Below are positions 1 to 8,600 of a DNA stretch of 19,574 nucleotides, one piece after another. The notes under the pieces were generated by a model, which was not told the DNA's origin, searched no databases, and saw only the letters and a list, made by a program, of their open reading frames with translations. The position numbers were made by a program, and so were the translations under genes. The DNA is from Candidatus Poribacteria bacterium (GTDB taxonomy: Bacteria > Poribacteria > DTPJ01 > WJIO01): the NCBI GenBank assembly GCA_014730235.1, contig WJIO01000210.1, forward strand, positions 1-19,574, read 5' to 3'. Every line of letters starts with the position of its first letter. Positions within the stretch are counted from its first letter, which is position 1.

Positions 1-44
1 AACACAGGGACATAAATTTTATACTTGGCTTTTTTTATAATATT

Positions 45-73
45 CTGGCAAAAATCTCAAAATATGGTATACT
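45..73 (+). promoter_or_regulatory. Possible sigma-70 type promoter for the glycerate kinase gene
   Basis: A TATACT hexamer at 68-73 (5 of 6 to TATAAT) is preceded, with a 17-bp spacer, by CTGGCA at 45-50 (4 of 6 to TTGACA). This would start transcription about 85 bases before the glycerate kinase ATG. The region is very AT-rich, so chance matches are likely and the call is weak. Nothing else interpretable was seen in bases 1-108. Confidence 0.22.
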
Positions 74-108
74 TAAATGTTTGGTGCATAAAAAATAGCG
101 TCAACATT

Positions 109-137
109 TGTCATTCTGAGCATAACAAAGAATATCT
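109..137. repeat. Possible remnant of a dispersed TGTCATTCTGAGC-type repeat
   Basis: The stretch begins TGTCATTCTGAGC and ends AAAGAATATCT. It resembles, from memory, a short dispersed repeat common in many bacterial genomes (TGTCATTCTGAGC followed by AAGCGAAGAATCT). It also shares its first seven bases with the core palindrome of the four intergenic elements in this window. Only this one copy is visible, so its repetitive nature is inferred. Confidence 0.3.
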
Positions 138-167
138 AATCCCTATTCCCTAACGGAGATTGACAGT

Positions 168-1301
168 ATGAAAATTGTGGTCGCTCCCGACTCGTTTAAA
201 GGAAGCCTCACAGCCCTTGAAGCCGCCCAAGCCATCGAAACTGGCATCAGGCGCGTTTTGCCCCATGCTGTAGTGGACAAAGTTCCCATGGCCGACGGCG
301 GCGAAGGCACTGTTCAGGCCCTTGTTGATGCCACTGATGGTCAGATTATCACCCAGCAGGTTAAAGACCCCCTGGGTAATCTTATCAAAGCCGATTTTGG
401 TATTCTGGGCGACAGGGAAACCGCTGTTATTGAAATGGCTACTGCGTCAGGCCTTCCTTTAGTTCCCGAAGATAAACGCAATCCCATGCTGACCACCACC
501 TACGGCACAGGCCAGCTTATAAAAGCCGCCCTGGAAAAAGGTTGCAAAAACCTCATAGTGGGCATAGGCGGCAGCGCGACAGTGGACGGCGGCGCAGGAA
601 TGGCCCAGGCCCTGGGTGCAAAGCTTCTGGACAAAGATGGAAAAGAGATTCCCACAGGCGGCGGTGGATTAAAAAATCTCCACAGTGTAGACGTTTCCCA
701 ACTGGATTCACGCATATCTTCCGCCAGTGTAGTTGTAGCCTGTGATGTGGATAATCCCCTTGTAGGGCCAAAAGGCGGCCCAGCCGTCTACGGCCCCCAA
801 AAAGGCGCAACACCGGAGATGGTAGAAAAACTCGACGCATATCTGGACAGGTACGCCGATATAATCAAGCGTGATCTGGGGGTGGACGTAAAAGAAGCCC
901 CCGGAGCCGGTGCTGCCGGTGGTTTAGGTGCTGGCCTTATGGCCTTTCTTAATGCGGAATTAAAGTCCGGAGTGGACATCGTTATTGAAGCTTCAGGTCT
1001 GGCAAAACACCTTGATGATGCAGATTTAGTCATCACCGGCGAAGGCAAGATCGACAGCCAGACCATATATGGAAAAACGCCCATAGGAGTAGCAAAGACA
1101 GCAAAAAAATTCGGCCTGCCTGTTATTGGTATTGCCGGTGGAATAGCAGACGACGCGTCTGTAGTTTATGAACATGGGATTGATGCCCTTATCAGCATTA
1201 TAAGCTATCCCATGACCCTGGAAAAAGCTGTTAAAAACGCAGACCAGCTCCTGGCCGATGCAGCCGAAAGGGCGATTCGATTAGTAGTAATATATTTGTA
1301 A
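168..1301 (+). CDS. Glycerate kinase, type I (GarK/GlxK family)
   Basis: ATP-dependent phosphorylation of D-glycerate in the cytoplasm; this family usually forms 2-phosphoglycerate, feeding lower glycolysis. At 377 residues the protein has the normal family length. Family signatures are present in order: the N-terminal VVAPDSFKGSLTALEAA, VPMADGGEGTV near residue 40, GIGGSATVDGGAGMAQALGA near 132-151, ACDVDNPLVGPKGGPAVYGP near 190-210, PGAGAAGGLGAGL near 245 and ITGEGKIDSQT near 290. The ATG at 168 is preceded by GGAG at 155-158, 9 bases away. The last residues (IRLVVIYL) replace the usual end of the last helix but cause no clear truncation. The next gene encodes a reductase that can make its substrate, so the pair probably works in glyoxylate or hydroxypyruvate assimilation. 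The garK versus glxK name cannot be decided from sequence. Confidence 0.95.
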   Translation: MKIVVAPDSFKGSLTALEAAQAIETGIRRVLPHAVVDKVPMADGGEGTVQALVDATDGQIITQQVKDPLGNLIKADFGILGDRETAVIEMATASGLPLVPEDKRNPMLTTTYGTGQLIKAALEKGCKNLIVGIGGSATVDGGAGMAQALGAKLLDKDGKEIPTGGGGLKNLHSVDVSQLDSRISSASVVVACDVDNPLVGPKGGPAVYGPQKGATPEMVEKLDAYLDRYADIIKRDLGVDVKEAPGAGAAGGLGAGLMAFLNAELKSGVDIVIEASGLAKHLDDADLVITGEGKIDSQTIYGKTPIGVAKTAKKFGLPVIGIAGGIADDASVVYEHGIDALISIISYPMTLEKAVKNADQLLADAAERAIRLVVIYL

Positions 1302-1320
1302 TTAAAGATTAAAAATCAAA

Positions 1321-1359
1321 ATCTAGTATTTAGAGTCTAGAGTCTAATATCTAGTATTT
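1321..1359. repeat. Short direct repeats in the gap before the reductase gene
   Basis: The gap between glycerate kinase and the reductase contains ATCTAGTATTT twice (1321-1331 and 1349-1359). Between them lies a perfect tandem 7-mer, AGAGTCT at 1332-1338 and 1339-1345. It looks like slippage-prone low-complexity DNA; no gene, hairpin terminator or operator is evident. Confidence 0.6.
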
Positions 1360-1381
1360 TTTTCTGCAGGAGGTGCAGATA

Positions 1382-2353
1382 ATGAGTAGTGGCTCACGCA
1401 AAGTATATGTAAGCAGGCCCATCCCGGAACCCGGTTTGGATTTACTCAGAGAGTGTTGTGACGTAGAGGTAAAACCCACAGACGAACTGGTGCCAAAAGA
1501 GGAACTGATGGAAAAGGTCAAAGGCAGGGACGCCCTACTTTGCCTGTTGACTGAAAAAATTGACGAAGAAATCATAAAAGCTGGCATTGATCTTAAGATC
1601 ATCGCAAACTACGCTGTAGGTTACAATAACATAGATGTAGAAACCGCAACAAAAAATGATATATGGGTAAGTAACACACCAGGAGTTTTGACGGATACCA
1701 CAGCCGATATGGCCTGGGCCCTGATGTTCGCTGTTGCCAGAAGAGTTGTCGAGGGCGACAAGTTCATAAGAGCTAATAAGTTCAAGGGTTGGTCAGCGAC
1801 TATGCTTCTCGGTGGCGACGTTTACGGTAAAACTCTGGGAATAATTGGTGCAGGTCGTATAGGACAAGCCGTGGCCCTAAGGACAACAGGATTCAATATG
1901 CAGGTGCTCTACTCCGATGTCCGACCAAATAACGATCTGGAAAGCAAAATCGGGGCAAAAAAAGTTGATACCGACACGCTGTTAAAAGAGTCCGACTTTG
2001 TATCAATCCACGTCCCCCTGATGCCCGAAACCAGACATCTCATCCGCAAACGCAGCCTGGAGATGATGAAGCCTACAGCTTATCTGATTAATACCTCTCG
2101 CGGCCCTGTGGTAGACGAAGCCTCTCTGGTTGAAGCCCTGAAAGATGGCGTTATAGCTGGTGCAGGAATGGACGTCTTTGAGGAAGAACCAAAGGTGCAT
2201 CCAGGCCTTATGGAACTTGGCAATGTTGTTATGACTCCACATATCGCCAGTGGTTCAAACGAAACCAGGTCGAAGATGGCCGTCATGGCAGCCAAAAACG
2301 TAATAGCAGCACTGGATGGCGAAACCCCGCCAAATGCCGTCAACAGAATATAA
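1382..2353 (+). CDS. D-2-hydroxyacid dehydrogenase, glyoxylate/hydroxypyruvate reductase type
   Basis: NAD(P)H-dependent cytoplasmic reduction of a 2-oxoacid, most likely glyoxylate to glycolate or hydroxypyruvate to D-glycerate. I place the start at ATG 1382 because a strong AGGAGGTG (1368-1375) lies at ideal distance; the in-frame GTG at 1373 would sit inside that site. This gives 323 residues, typical of the family. The Rossmann motif GAGRIG is at residues 156-161. The catalytic triad is present: Arg240 in NTSRGPVVDE, Glu269 in DVFEEEP and His287 in TPHIAS. The substrate-loop segment ANYAVGYNNID is typical of GyaR/GRHPR enzymes. The glycerate kinase just upstream supports a glyoxylate/hydroxypyruvate role over lactate or phosphoglycerate dehydrogenase, and there is no ACT domain as in SerA. 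Cofactor preference was not determined. Confidence 0.92.
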   Translation: MSSGSRKVYVSRPIPEPGLDLLRECCDVEVKPTDELVPKEELMEKVKGRDALLCLLTEKIDEEIIKAGIDLKIIANYAVGYNNIDVETATKNDIWVSNTPGVLTDTTADMAWALMFAVARRVVEGDKFIRANKFKGWSATMLLGGDVYGKTLGIIGAGRIGQAVALRTTGFNMQVLYSDVRPNNDLESKIGAKKVDTDTLLKESDFVSIHVPLMPETRHLIRKRSLEMMKPTAYLINTSRGPVVDEASLVEALKDGVIAGAGMDVFEEEPKVHPGLMELGNVVMTPHIASGSNETRSKMAVMAAKNVIAALDGETPPNAVNRI

Positions 2354-2363
2354 AATTTGTGTC

Positions 2364-2389
2364 TAGGGGCACGCTAATGCGTGTCCCTA
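2364..2389. repeat. Hairpin-forming inverted repeat (GGGGCACGC type)
   Basis: Arms of 11 bases (TAGGGGCACGC and GCGTGTCCCTA) pair around a TAAT loop with a single G-U position. It starts 11 bases after the reductase stop codon, so it would form in the 3' end of that mRNA. No run of T follows, so it is not a standard intrinsic terminator. From memory, similar GGGGCACG hairpins are dispersed in many genomes, so it may be a small repeat of its own. Confidence 0.6.
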
Positions 2390-2436
2390 TGTGCATCAAT
2401 TTGAAGAAAATATCAGTATTTAAGTGGTTTTCAATA

Positions 2437-2571
2437 AATCTTTTGGCTCTTCCGGGTTCAGTGTGGTAATAATTTAAAATTCTCTTAGCTTGTCATTCCT
2501 GCTTTCGCAGGAATGACAGCATAAAAAGTTTCTTATCTTTACCACACTGAACCCGGAAGAACCAATCTTTT
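2437..2571. mobile_element. MITE-like element, copy 1, with 8-bp target duplications
   Basis: The element body is 2445-2563 (119 bp). Its terminal inverted repeats of 25 bp match at 24 positions; the left arm begins GGCTCTTCCGGGTTCAGTG and the right arm ends GAACCCGGAAGAACC. In the exact centre is a palindrome, TGTCATTCCTGC and GCAGGAATGACA around TTTC (2491-2518). Both outer flanks read AATCTTTT (2437-2444 and 2564-2571), a perfect 8-bp direct repeat as left by transposition. It has no coding capacity. The two halves differ in the spacer between arm and palindrome, which allows orientation to be read: the GTTTCTTATC half is on the right here, as in copy 3. It lies in the 300-bp gap between the reductase and kdsB; the rest of that gap holds a small hairpin and AT-rich DNA. 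Confidence 0.88.
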
Positions 2572-2653
2572 CTTAAAATCTCCTTAAGTCAAGCTATTCG
2601 GATTAAAAATAATTTTAACGCGAATAAATTTTAGTTAGTCAATGAGGTAGTAA

Positions 2654-3388
2654 ATGAGTGTTCTAGCAGTTATTCCGGCCCGTTATGGCTCAATCCGTTT
2701 TGAGGGTAAAGTTCTGGTTGACATAATGGGCAAACCCATGGTTCAGCACGTTTACGAAAGGACTGGTAAAGCCAATATACCTGATGAAGTTATAGTCGCT
2801 ACCGATGACCAGAGGGTATACGGCGCAGTAAAGGATTTCAATGGCAATGTTATCATGACCGGAGAACACATAACCGGAACAGACCGGATCGCAGAAGTGG
2901 CAAGTCGTATTGACCATGAGATCATTGTAAACGTGCAGGGCGATGAGCCGTTAATCGAACCGGCCATGATAGACGAAGCAATTCAACCCCTTCTTGATCA
3001 CCAGGATGTGGATTTAAGCACTTTAGCCCATCGAATTGATTCAAAGGAGGATTATCTTAACCCAAACGTGGTAAAAGTCCTGATAGATCAGGCCGGTTTT
3101 GCCATGTATTTTTCCCGTTCTCCTGTACCCCACATTAAGCTGGGGAAATGGAAACCTGATATTCCAGCCTACAGGCACGTTGGACTTTATGTATTCAGAA
3201 GAGAAGCTCTTCTGGAATTTGCACAATTACCCTCCGCACCCTTTGAATCCCTGGAGGGTTTGGAACAGCTAAGATTTCTGGAAAATGGCTACCGTATGAA
3301 AGTGTTGCAGACAAAATACAGATCAATAGGAGTGGATACACCCGAGGACCTGGAAAAAGTAATTGAAATAATCAAAAGCAGTGACTGA
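2654..3388 (+). CDS. kdsB: 3-deoxy-manno-octulosonate cytidylyltransferase (CMP-KDO synthetase)
   Basis: Couples KDO to CMP using CTP in the cytoplasm, the activation step before KDO is added to lipid A. At 244 residues the length is normal. The N-terminal nucleotide-binding signature [15 protein letters not shown] is present, with Glu in place of the common Pro before GK. Next come the TDDQRVY segment, GTDRIAEVA near residue 78 and [11 protein letters not shown] near 95, which holds the metal- and KDO-binding residues of the family. [15 protein letters not shown] and [10 protein letters not shown] near the C-terminus are also typical. ATG 2654 has GAGG at 2644-2647, six bases upstream. It shows that the cell makes KDO-containing LPS and so has an outer membrane. 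The next gene, pyrG, supplies its CTP. An intergenic element sits on each side, so it may be transcribed separately. Confidence 0.96.
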   Translation: MSVLAVIPARYGSIRFEGKVLVDIMGKPMVQHVYERTGKANIPDEVIVATDDQRVYGAVKDFNGNVIMTGEHITGTDRIAEVASRIDHEIIVNVQGDEPLIEPAMIDEAIQPLLDHQDVDLSTLAHRIDSKEDYLNPNVVKVLIDQAGFAMYFSRSPVPHIKLGKWKPDIPAYRHVGLYVFRREALLEFAQLPSAPFESLEGLEQLRFLENGYRMKVLQTKYRSIGVDTPEDLEKVIEIIKSSD

Positions 3389-3476
3389 TTAGTTAATACT
3401 CGCGATAAGTAATTTCTCATTTAGTAAAATTTTATTTCTATAACTTCGTAATCGCTAAAAATGGATATAATTTAGT

Positions 3477-3551
3477 TGTCATTCCTGCTTCCGCAGGAAT
3501 GACATGCTTAGGAAGTTTTCAAATTATTTCCAGACTAAACCCGGAAGAACC
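3477..3551. mobile_element. MITE-like element, copy 2, right half only
   Basis: The core palindrome (TGTCATTCCTGC, TTCC, GCAGGAATGACA, 3477-3504) and a right arm ending GACTAAACCCGGAAGAACC (to 3551) are clear. The left arm expected near 3430 is not recognisable, so this copy is decayed or truncated. The spacer of the remaining half (reverse strand AATAATTTGAAAACTTCC) matches the left-hand half of copy 1. Copy 2 is therefore inverted relative to copies 1 and 3 and parallel to copy 4. It lies between kdsB and pyrG, ending 65 bases before the pyrG start codon. Confidence 0.75.
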
Positions 3552-3616
3552 CAATTTTTTATAGTGTCTTGAGTCAAAAGTCTTTATCAGTCACAAATCT
3601 TTGGAGTAGTGAGGGG

Positions 3617-5239
3617 ATGCCAAAACAACCGAAAAAATTCATATTTGTTACTGGTGGAGTTGTATCATCTGTCGGAAAAGGTATAACTACTGCATCCGTA
3701 GGAAGACTCCTGGTAAACAGGGGGTTTAATGTAACTCCACTGAAAGTTGATCCATATCTGAACGTTGACGCCGGAACCATGAACCCATATCAGCACGGCG
3801 AGGTCTTCGTTACCCATGATGGAGCCGAAACCGATCTGGACTTGGGGCATTATGAGAGGTTTATAGGCAAGGATTTAAACAGGGAATCCAATTTTACCAC
3901 TGGCTCTGTCTACGGCGCGGTCATAGCAAAAGAGCGTCGCGGCGAATATCTGGGAAAAACAGTTCAGTTAATACCACATATTACTGATGAAATAAAAAAC
4001 AGGATCTACATGTTAGCCGATGACAGTGATGCAGATGTAATGATTACAGAAATCGGTGGAACTATAGGCGATTTTGAAACGCCGCCATTTACCGAGGCCA
4101 TCCGACAGGTTAGACTCGATGTGGGCAAGGAAAACACACTGTTTATACATGTCAGCCTCATCGCCTATGTAGGTCCATGGGGCGAGACAAAAACCAAGCC
4201 TACACAGCACAGCGTTAGAGCCCTTATGGGAATAGGAATAGTGCCGGATATTCTGATCTGCCGCTCAAAAGAAGCCCTTACTGAGGAGCATAAGGATAAA
4301 ATATCCTTGTTTTGCAGTGTTCCAAGAGAAGCTGTTATCGAAGCCAGGGATACAAAAGAAATTTATGATATACCATTAATATTTGAGCGTCAGGGTCTGG
4401 CAAATCTCATTATCAAAAGGCTGGGTTTGCCCGATAGTTCACCCGATACGGCCCAATGGTCGTCAATGGTAAAGAAGATAAAAAATCCAAAAGAAACCGT
4501 TGTCATTGCCATTGTCGGCAAATACACAGAACATGGCGACGCATACATGTCCATAACCGAAGCCCTGAAGCACGGCGGCGCAGCCAACGAAACCTGCGTC
4601 GAAATAAAATGGATTGAGTCTGACGATCTACAGGATGAAAGCAATATTAGAGATAACCTCAGGGATGTTCATGGGCTTCTGGTTCCCGGTGGATTTGGTT
4701 ACAGAGGTATAGAGGGTAAGATCAACGCCGTTAAATACACCCGGGAAAACAAACTGCCTTATCTGGGCTTATGTCTGGGAATGCAGTGTGCCACTATTGA
4801 ATTTGCCCGGAACGTGCTGGGTATGGAAAAAGCTAACAGTTCAGAATTCGATCCCCAAACACCTTATCCTGTGATCCATCTAATGGCCGAACAGGAAGAA
4901 ATAGAGGACATGGGCGGAACCATGCGTTTAGGTACATACCTATGCGTTCTGGATAACCAATCCAAATCTTATAAGGAATATGGTATAGATTCTGTTGGTG
5001 AACGTCACCGTCACCGTTTCGAGTTTAACAATAAATATCGGGATGATTTTACATCCAATGGTTTCAGACTCAGCGGTTTATCTCCCGACGGTCAGTTGGT
5101 TGAATTAATCGAACTGGACGATCATCCTTGGTTTATAGCTTCCCAGTTCCATCCTGAATTCAGGTCAAAGCCTTTGCATCCGCATCCTCTATTCCGGGGA
5201 TTCATTGCAGCGGCTTTAAGGCAGAAAGCAAATAAATAG
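3617..5239 (+). CDS. pyrG: CTP synthase (glutamine-hydrolysing)
   Basis: Makes CTP from UTP, ATP and glutamine in the cytoplasm. I place the start at ATG 3617, which gives MPKQPKKFIFVTGG, aligned with the usual family N-terminus, and 540 residues (E. coli about 545). GGAG at 3603-3606 is 10 bases upstream. The reading frame is open back to a TTG at 3569, but those 16 residues have no family counterpart. The synthetase domain carries the P-loop GGVVSSVGKG at residues 13-22 and LKVDPYLNVDAGTMNP. The glutaminase domain has GGFGYRG, the nucleophile Cys386 in GLCLGMQC, and His512 and Glu514 in FHPEF. A TATAAT lies at 3466-3471, next to the copy 2 palindrome, without a convincing -35. The pairing with kdsB joins CTP supply to CTP use. 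Confidence 0.97.
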   Translation: MPKQPKKFIFVTGGVVSSVGKGITTASVGRLLVNRGFNVTPLKVDPYLNVDAGTMNPYQHGEVFVTHDGAETDLDLGHYERFIGKDLNRESNFTTGSVYGAVIAKERRGEYLGKTVQLIPHITDEIKNRIYMLADDSDADVMITEIGGTIGDFETPPFTEAIRQVRLDVGKENTLFIHVSLIAYVGPWGETKTKPTQHSVRALMGIGIVPDILICRSKEALTEEHKDKISLFCSVPREAVIEARDTKEIYDIPLIFERQGLANLIIKRLGLPDSSPDTAQWSSMVKKIKNPKETVVIAIVGKYTEHGDAYMSITEALKHGGAANETCVEIKWIESDDLQDESNIRDNLRDVHGLLVPGGFGYRGIEGKINAVKYTRENKLPYLGLCLGMQCATIEFARNVLGMEKANSSEFDPQTPYPVIHLMAEQEEIEDMGGTMRLGTYLCVLDNQSKSYKEYGIDSVGERHRHRFEFNNKYRDDFTSNGFRLSGLSPDGQLVELIELDDHPWFIASQFHPEFRSKPLHPHPLFRGFIAAALRQKANK

Positions 5240-5685
5240 TCATGTGGTTTAATAAGACATGATGAGGTGTTCCATAGACATCAACTTAAGGAAATTTTAC
5301 TTAAATATATGGCTCTTCCGACTTGAGTTTGGAAGTGTAAAAAAATTGTCTAATTAATATTCACTGTTTTTTTTGTGAATATATTTAAAATTAGGTCCTG
5401 TCATTCCTGCTATAGCAGGAATGACAGCATATAGAAGTTTCTTATCTTTATAAAACACTGAACCCGGAAGAATCAAATATATACCAGTAGCCGTCACCCT
5501 CATTCCGGCTTCTACCTTCCAGGCAGGAAGAATTAAAACCATTGCTTTTACAGGTTTTGAGTCTCTTTCTCCCTGAAGAGGTAAGATTAAAATGTGGGTG
5601 ATACAGATTCCGCAATTATTGATGATTTTCCCTAAATTGATGCATATGGAGTACGTTGAAAGTGCCCCAAAAATAGAAAATAGAT
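5240..5685. other. 446-bp non-coding gap between pyrG and the giant gene
   Basis: It contains the 164-bp copy 3 of the MITE-like element (5311-5474) and its flanking repeats. The following stretch, about 5485-5560, has GTCACCCTCATTCCGGC and CTTCC/GGAAG (5516-5520 with 5526-5530), possibly a decayed second repeat. A weak stem can form from AAAACC (5535-5540) and GGTTTT (5553-5558). The 120 bases before the giant gene are AT-rich; no promoter, riboswitch or strong ribosome binding site could be assigned. Confidence 0.6.
5303..5482. mobile_element. MITE-like element, copy 3, enlarged, with 8-bp target duplications
   Basis: The element body is 5311-5474 (164 bp). The left end reads GGCTCTTCCGACTTGAG and the right end CACTGAACCCGGAAGAATC; the arms have diverged from each other more than in copy 1. 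Both flanks read AAATATAT (5303-5310 and 5475-5482), a perfect 8-bp duplication. The core is a perfect 30-bp palindrome at 5398-5427, arms CTGTCATTCCTGC around CTATAG. The right half is nearly the same as that of copy 1 (GTTTCTTATCTTTA), so orientation is the same. The left half is about 40 bp longer and contains its own hairpin, ATATTCAC (5357-5364) and GTGAATAT (5375-5382), so the core is off centre. Confidence 0.86.
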
Positions 5686-8600
5686 ATGTCCATTTCAAAA
5701 CATATACAAAATTTTTCTTCATCCATTACTCATCCCCTGTCACGCGTCCCCTGTTACGCGTTAACCATAATATCTCTGCTTCTAATCCTGTTCACACAGT
5801 TTCCGGCTTTCGCTATCCCCGACACATCCATAATAGCCGGCCCATCCGATACCATATCCTCCGGCGATCTGGTCTTCTTCTGGACAGGAAATGTTGATTC
5901 TCCTGATACCCACATAAGGGGGTTTTATTACCGGCTGGATGACGCCCCTTGGGGTTTTACTCGGGATCGTTTTATTGCGTATTACGGTCTTTCCAATGGT
6001 TCACATCAACTGGAAGTAAAAGCTGTGGATAATCTTAATATCGAAGACCCAACTCCGGCTATCCGAAGTTTCACGGTTCAGGAAAACCCGTTTATCGAAC
6101 CCGACGAAAGCCCCTTTACAGTACAGAGGGATTTTGTCAATCAACTGGACAGTGGCATTATTTCCCGGGATCTCAGGCAGGAGTTCTCAGACCAGCGACG
6201 TTCAATCTCCCAGGATGCCTTTGTTACCATAGTCTCTCAGGGAGCAGAATGGCTTATAGAGGACGATAACAACAGATACAGGATAAAGAAAGAGGGTAAC
6301 CTCCTTAACGTATACGAGCCTGATTCTGTCATGCGTCTGGATTCCGAATTTGAAGATGATTTAGACGACGGCAATATTACTGAAGAAATGGTGCTTGAGT
6401 TCGAGGATGAGGATATAGACATATCACAGAACTCAACCTTAACAATCATAACACCCGGCAGCGAATGGTTAGTTGACGATAAATACACAATTAGGGACGA
6501 AGGCAATAGACTCAGAGTGTATCAGGATGAGCTTCAGTTTGGCGTTGAATTGATCCAGTTTATGGTAGCCTATCTGGACAGCGGCTTTATTTCAGAGGAC
6601 TTAAACCGAAAATTCACTCAACAGGGCATAAACCTCTCCCCAAATGTAAACATAGAGTCTGTATCAGCAAACCAGTGGATACTGGAGGATGAAGATAATC
6701 AATACATAGTCCAGCGTGCAGGTGAAAGCTTCAACATATATCAGTCCATAAATGACAGCGTTTCCGAGGCCATACAGATAAACCCCGGTTCAGCCATCCG
6801 GGCCCTGAGTCAGCCCGACAGCGACGATAACAACAGCCTTGATACGGACTGGTTCAGCTTTTCCATCCCTGCCGAAACCCGACAAGCAGCCGTCATGTTT
6901 CGCCGCCCCGATTCCATTGGCTTAACGGAGATAAACATATTCCGCCGCCCCGAATTCGCCGCCGGAAGCGAAATATCAGCTTTTAACGCCCAATATCAGG
7001 GTTTCACAGCTTTTGGAGTATCCCAGGGTGAATATCTGATAAGCGTAGTTCCCGACGAGTCCGAAAATCCCGACGCTCCTTATTTTCTCACTGTCATTAC
7101 TGAACCTTTAGCTGAAAATGTGATATGGGATACTGAAAGTAACAACACCCTTGCAAGGGCCACCCAAACCCATTCCGTATCTCTTTCCCCTCTTACCCCC
7201 TGGATTGACATGGTAGGCTTCAAAGGTTCAGATAGCGATACAAAAGATTATTACAGCATATATGTTGACATAACCCAACCTGTTCGCCTGAACGTAAACC
7301 TTACCAGGCCTCAGTCTTTTCCAGCTTCTGTGAGGATAATACCTGCTTCCCAGTCCGGTGGTCAGATTGGCGAATTTCAGGTCTACCCCACTGCTGGCAC
7401 TGGATGGAAATTTGAAGCTGGCGTATTATCCGGCGATTACGTTTTTGAAGTTACGCTCCCTGAAGAGCAGGATTCCCACTACCCCTATTTCCTGACCCTC
7501 TACATATCAAGCCTGCCAGCCGGTGAACAATGGGAGATCGAACCAAATGACACCCCTCAGCTTTCCAATACCTTGCCTTTTAACCAGAGGCTTAGAGCCA
7601 GCAAAGGCTATGACGGCGATACTGCGGATCTATTCCGTTTCAACGTTATTGAGGATTCAATTTTCAGTCTGGTTACATCTGGAATTCTTAAATATAACTC
7701 TATAAGCATATATCCCCTGGATCCCATACTCCTTGTCCCTTCCGGCGATGCCCTGGAATACACCACCATCACAGCCCAACAGCGGGATTCCCTCAGTCTT
7801 GATTTGCTGCCCGGTGATTATCTGCTTGAGGTTGATCTTACTGATATAAACGGCTATTACTGGCTTACCGCCCGGTCTATAGATTCCTTATCCCACGACG
7901 CACCAGATGATGAAAGCCTGAAAGCCGGGGATGTCCTCACAGTGGAAATGGTCTGGACGTCTGGAAATACTGTATCTTTTGATATTATAGATATTAATAC
8001 AGATGAAGCTATCAACGAAGAACCTGTTGCCATGACCGACGACGGTAATGGCATATATATCGGAACTTACACCGTCCAGTCATCCCAACAGCAGGATGAT
8101 GATTTCGTCAATGATTACAGGATAGTGGTTCACATCCAGGATCAGTCTGGCAGTGCAGATTTAATCGCCGATGGCGATGTTACGATTGATACATCCCCGC
8201 CTGATGAAACCCCGCCGGAGATAACCAGCGTAACCCACACTGCCGAGGATAACCCCCTTCGCTCCGGCGACAGGCTTACGGTAACCATTCGGGGTGAAGC
8301 CGGAAACATCGCATCCTTTGACGTGGGCAATTTTCTGTTGGGTGTGGAAGCCTACGACGACGGCCGTCACAACGATGGCGACGCTGACGACGGCGTATAC
8401 GCGGGTTCATACTCCGTAAAAGCCGATGATTACGTCATAGGCGCGGTCATAACCGCTTATCTTGTGGACGGCTTCGGCAACCGGGCCAGCCTTGATGCCT
8501 CTGTCCCAGCCGATATTGTAGGCAATCGTCCTGTAATAAGGACGGTGGATCACAATGCCCGTCTCATCCTCGGCCTTGGCGATACTCTTAAGGTAACTCT

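Noticed and set aside
1373-1381. GTG start for the reductase gene
   Set aside because: The GTG lies within the AGGAGGTG ribosome binding site that serves the ATG at 1382.
2445-2563. Intergenic palindromes as a CRISPR array or integron attachment sites
   Set aside because: The copies are kilobases apart, in both orientations, each palindromic with transposition-type flanking duplications. There are no regular spacers, cas genes or integrase.
3569-3616. Upstream TTG start giving pyrG 16 extra residues
   Set aside because: The extra residues have no counterpart in CTP synthases. The ATG at 3617 gives the usual N-terminus and has an upstream GGAG.
5240-5262. TCATGT/ACATGA stem after pyrG as a terminator
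   Set aside because: The stem is only six pairs, AT-rich, and has no following T run.
5485-5600. Possible riboswitch or leader structure before the giant gene
   Set aside because: Only short stems of 5-6 pairs are seen, and no conserved riboswitch core was recognised. A decayed repeat is a simpler reading.
5354-5722. Minus-strand open frame of 122 codons with a signal-peptide-like start
   Set aside because: It runs through copy 3 of the MITE-like element (its AVIPAIAGMTG stretch is the translated core palindrome) and antisense to the giant gene's start. It has no recognisable domain.
5592-5897. Plus-strand open frame overlapping the start of the giant gene
   Set aside because: It has no domain, covers the AT-rich leader and a shifted frame of the signal peptide, and ends inside the first Ig-like domain. 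The giant-gene frame clearly codes.
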